Shown here: piece by piece, positions 63,396-64,000 of the stretch
Layout of the letters: each line of letters begins with the position of its first letter
Numbering within the stretch: the first letter of the stretch is position 1
NCBI RefSeq assembly: GCF_036549475.1
Contig: NZ_JAZHLI010000016.1
Coordinates: 21,223 to 85,222 of the forward strand
Length of the DNA stretch: 64,000 bases
Reading direction: 5' to 3'
Origin: Aurantimonas sp036549475
GTDB lineage: Bacteria; Pseudomonadota; Alphaproteobacteria; Rhizobiales; Rhizobiaceae
Program-made: the position numbers and the translations under genes
Notes under the pieces: generated by a model
Databases searched by the model: none
What the model was told of the DNA's origin: nothing
What the model saw: only the letters and a program-made list of their open reading frames with translations

Positions 63396-63806
63396 TCAGA
63401 GCCGCCGGTAGCGCACCCTGGCGGAATGCTCGATCGCGCCCGCGGTCAGCCGGTCGAGTTCGAGTGCGTCGCGCAGGATCTCGAGAAAGCGCAGTTCGGG
63501 CTGGCTGGCGTGAACGTCGGAAGCCGCGACCTCGATGGCCAGCGCATAGGCGGTCTCGTACAGCTTCTCCGGCAGCGCCGACTTGAGATTGTCGATGATC
63601 GTTTCCAGTCCGTCCTCCTGCTCGAGGATGCGGCTGCAGCGCTCGGAAATCGCGCTCAGGCGGGTGCGGTCGAAGCCTTCGAACACCGGCAGGGTGTCGA
63701 GGATCGCACCCAACTCCCGCAATTCGTGATCGCTGATCGCACCGTCTGCTGCCGCCATCGACACCATGAGGTGAACCAGCGCTTCCCGCGGCCCGAGATC
63801 TGACAT
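63396..63806 (-). CDS. TerB-like tellurite-resistance family protein
   Basis: 136 residues, all helical, matching TerB/DjlA-like N-terminal domains: REALVHLMVSMAAADGAISD, HELRELGAILDTLP, ETAYALAIEVAASDVHASQP and ELRFLEILRDALELDR. The acidic DG.ISDHE and D.H.SQPE motifs are typical metal-binding repeats. ATG 63806 has AGGA upstream; a TTG at 63815 would add three residues. Function is unknown; TerB is linked to metal or stress responses. It is convergent with the binding-protein gene, nine bases apart. Confidence 0.88.
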   Translation of the reverse strand: MSDLGPREALVHLMVSMAAADGAISDHELRELGAILDTLPVFEGFDRTRLSAISERCSRILEQEDGLETIIDNLKSALPEKLYETAYALAIEVAASDVHASQPELRFLEILRDALELDRLTAGAIEHSARVRYRRL

Positions 63807-64000
63807 TGTCTGCAATCCTCGCTTCAGTGCAACCTCACGGCAAGCTATGCACCCGCAGCGGCCGCAACAAGCCGCCTTGCGCTCGGCACAGGGGAATCGG
63901 GTGAGTTGAATTTCACGAGATGAGGCTGACGAGGAATTTTTCGTTCCACCCGGCCTTCAATCGTTTGTTTGTCATCGACAGTTTGGCGGGATTCCGCCGC

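Noticed and set aside
63816..64000. Possible gene at the right edge
   Set aside because: Only 185 bases remain, with no open frame showing recognisable similarity or a clear start signal.

Overview
The window is about 64 kb of GC-rich, almost fully coding bacterial chromosome with no rRNA, insertion sequence, phage or CRISPR array. Several signals point to an alphaproteobacterium of the order Hyphomicrobiales (Rhizobiales). These are RirA-type iron boxes (TGA-N9-TCA), EcfG-type stress promoters (GGAAC-N16-CGTT), a CtrA-type TTAA-N7-TTAAC box, a HWE histidine kinase, an FrcABC-like sugar importer with a single-domain ATPase, and the neighbourhood NnrU / TPR protein / der / SleB hydrolase. Family or genus cannot be fixed from the sequence alone.

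Layout. 1-3240: CAP-domain secreted protein cut by the left edge, a DUF998 membrane protein with a Na/Ca-type exchanger, and csbD plus a 28-residue membrane peptide behind an EcfG promoter. 3597-6713: modABC, a broken mop remnant and a short ModE regulator (molybdate uptake). 6787-11340: a detoxification-like group (MarR, two VOC proteins, two tandem GSTs, LysE exporter, GNAT) that includes a decayed carboxymuconolactone decarboxylase end. 11569-18611: signalling and stress genes, namely a PAS-HWE kinase, an HPP-CBS protein split by a frameshift, an adenylate cyclase-TPR protein broken by a 5-bp insertion, DUF305 and DUF1622 proteins, and a globin-coupled chemotaxis receptor that lacks its N-terminus. 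18981-21646: BON-MscS channel and DNA polymerase IV.

21902-34848 is an iron-acquisition block: a TonB-dependent siderophore receptor, a DUF2218-siderophore reductase fusion, an MsbA-like ABC exporter, exbB-exbD-tonB, fhuD-fhuB-fhuC, and the wreck of a second TonB-dependent receptor whose iron-box promoter is still intact. RirA-like boxes sit before the live receptor, before exbB and before the dead receptor, so the block would be co-induced in iron starvation. The live receptor brings the ferric siderophore through the outer membrane using ExbB/ExbD/TonB energy, FhuDBC imports it, and the SIP protein would release iron by reduction.

34849-40524 is a carbohydrate module: SDR dehydrogenase, permease and ATPase on one strand, a divergent periplasmic sugar-binding protein and a FadR-type regulator. 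40632-44044 holds a cobalt-type nitrile hydratase (alpha, beta, activator) divergent from a class III aminotransferase. 44127-46645 is an OxyR-like regulator divergent from a catalase. 46885-58783 is mostly housekeeping: rRNA methyltransferase, TspO, MTA/SAH nucleosidase, stress ferritin-like DUF892, guaA, DMT transporter, I78 lipoprotein, NnrU, TPR protein, der, SleB-like hydrolase and KDPG aldolase. A tRNA-Gly(CCC), a small orphan gene, a CtrA-box coiled-coil orphan, an MshEN-glycosyltransferase fusion, a periplasmic binding protein and a TerB-like protein close the window.

The most unusual overall feature is the number of decaying genes (six loci) inside an otherwise compact chromosome, concentrated between 6 and 35 kb.
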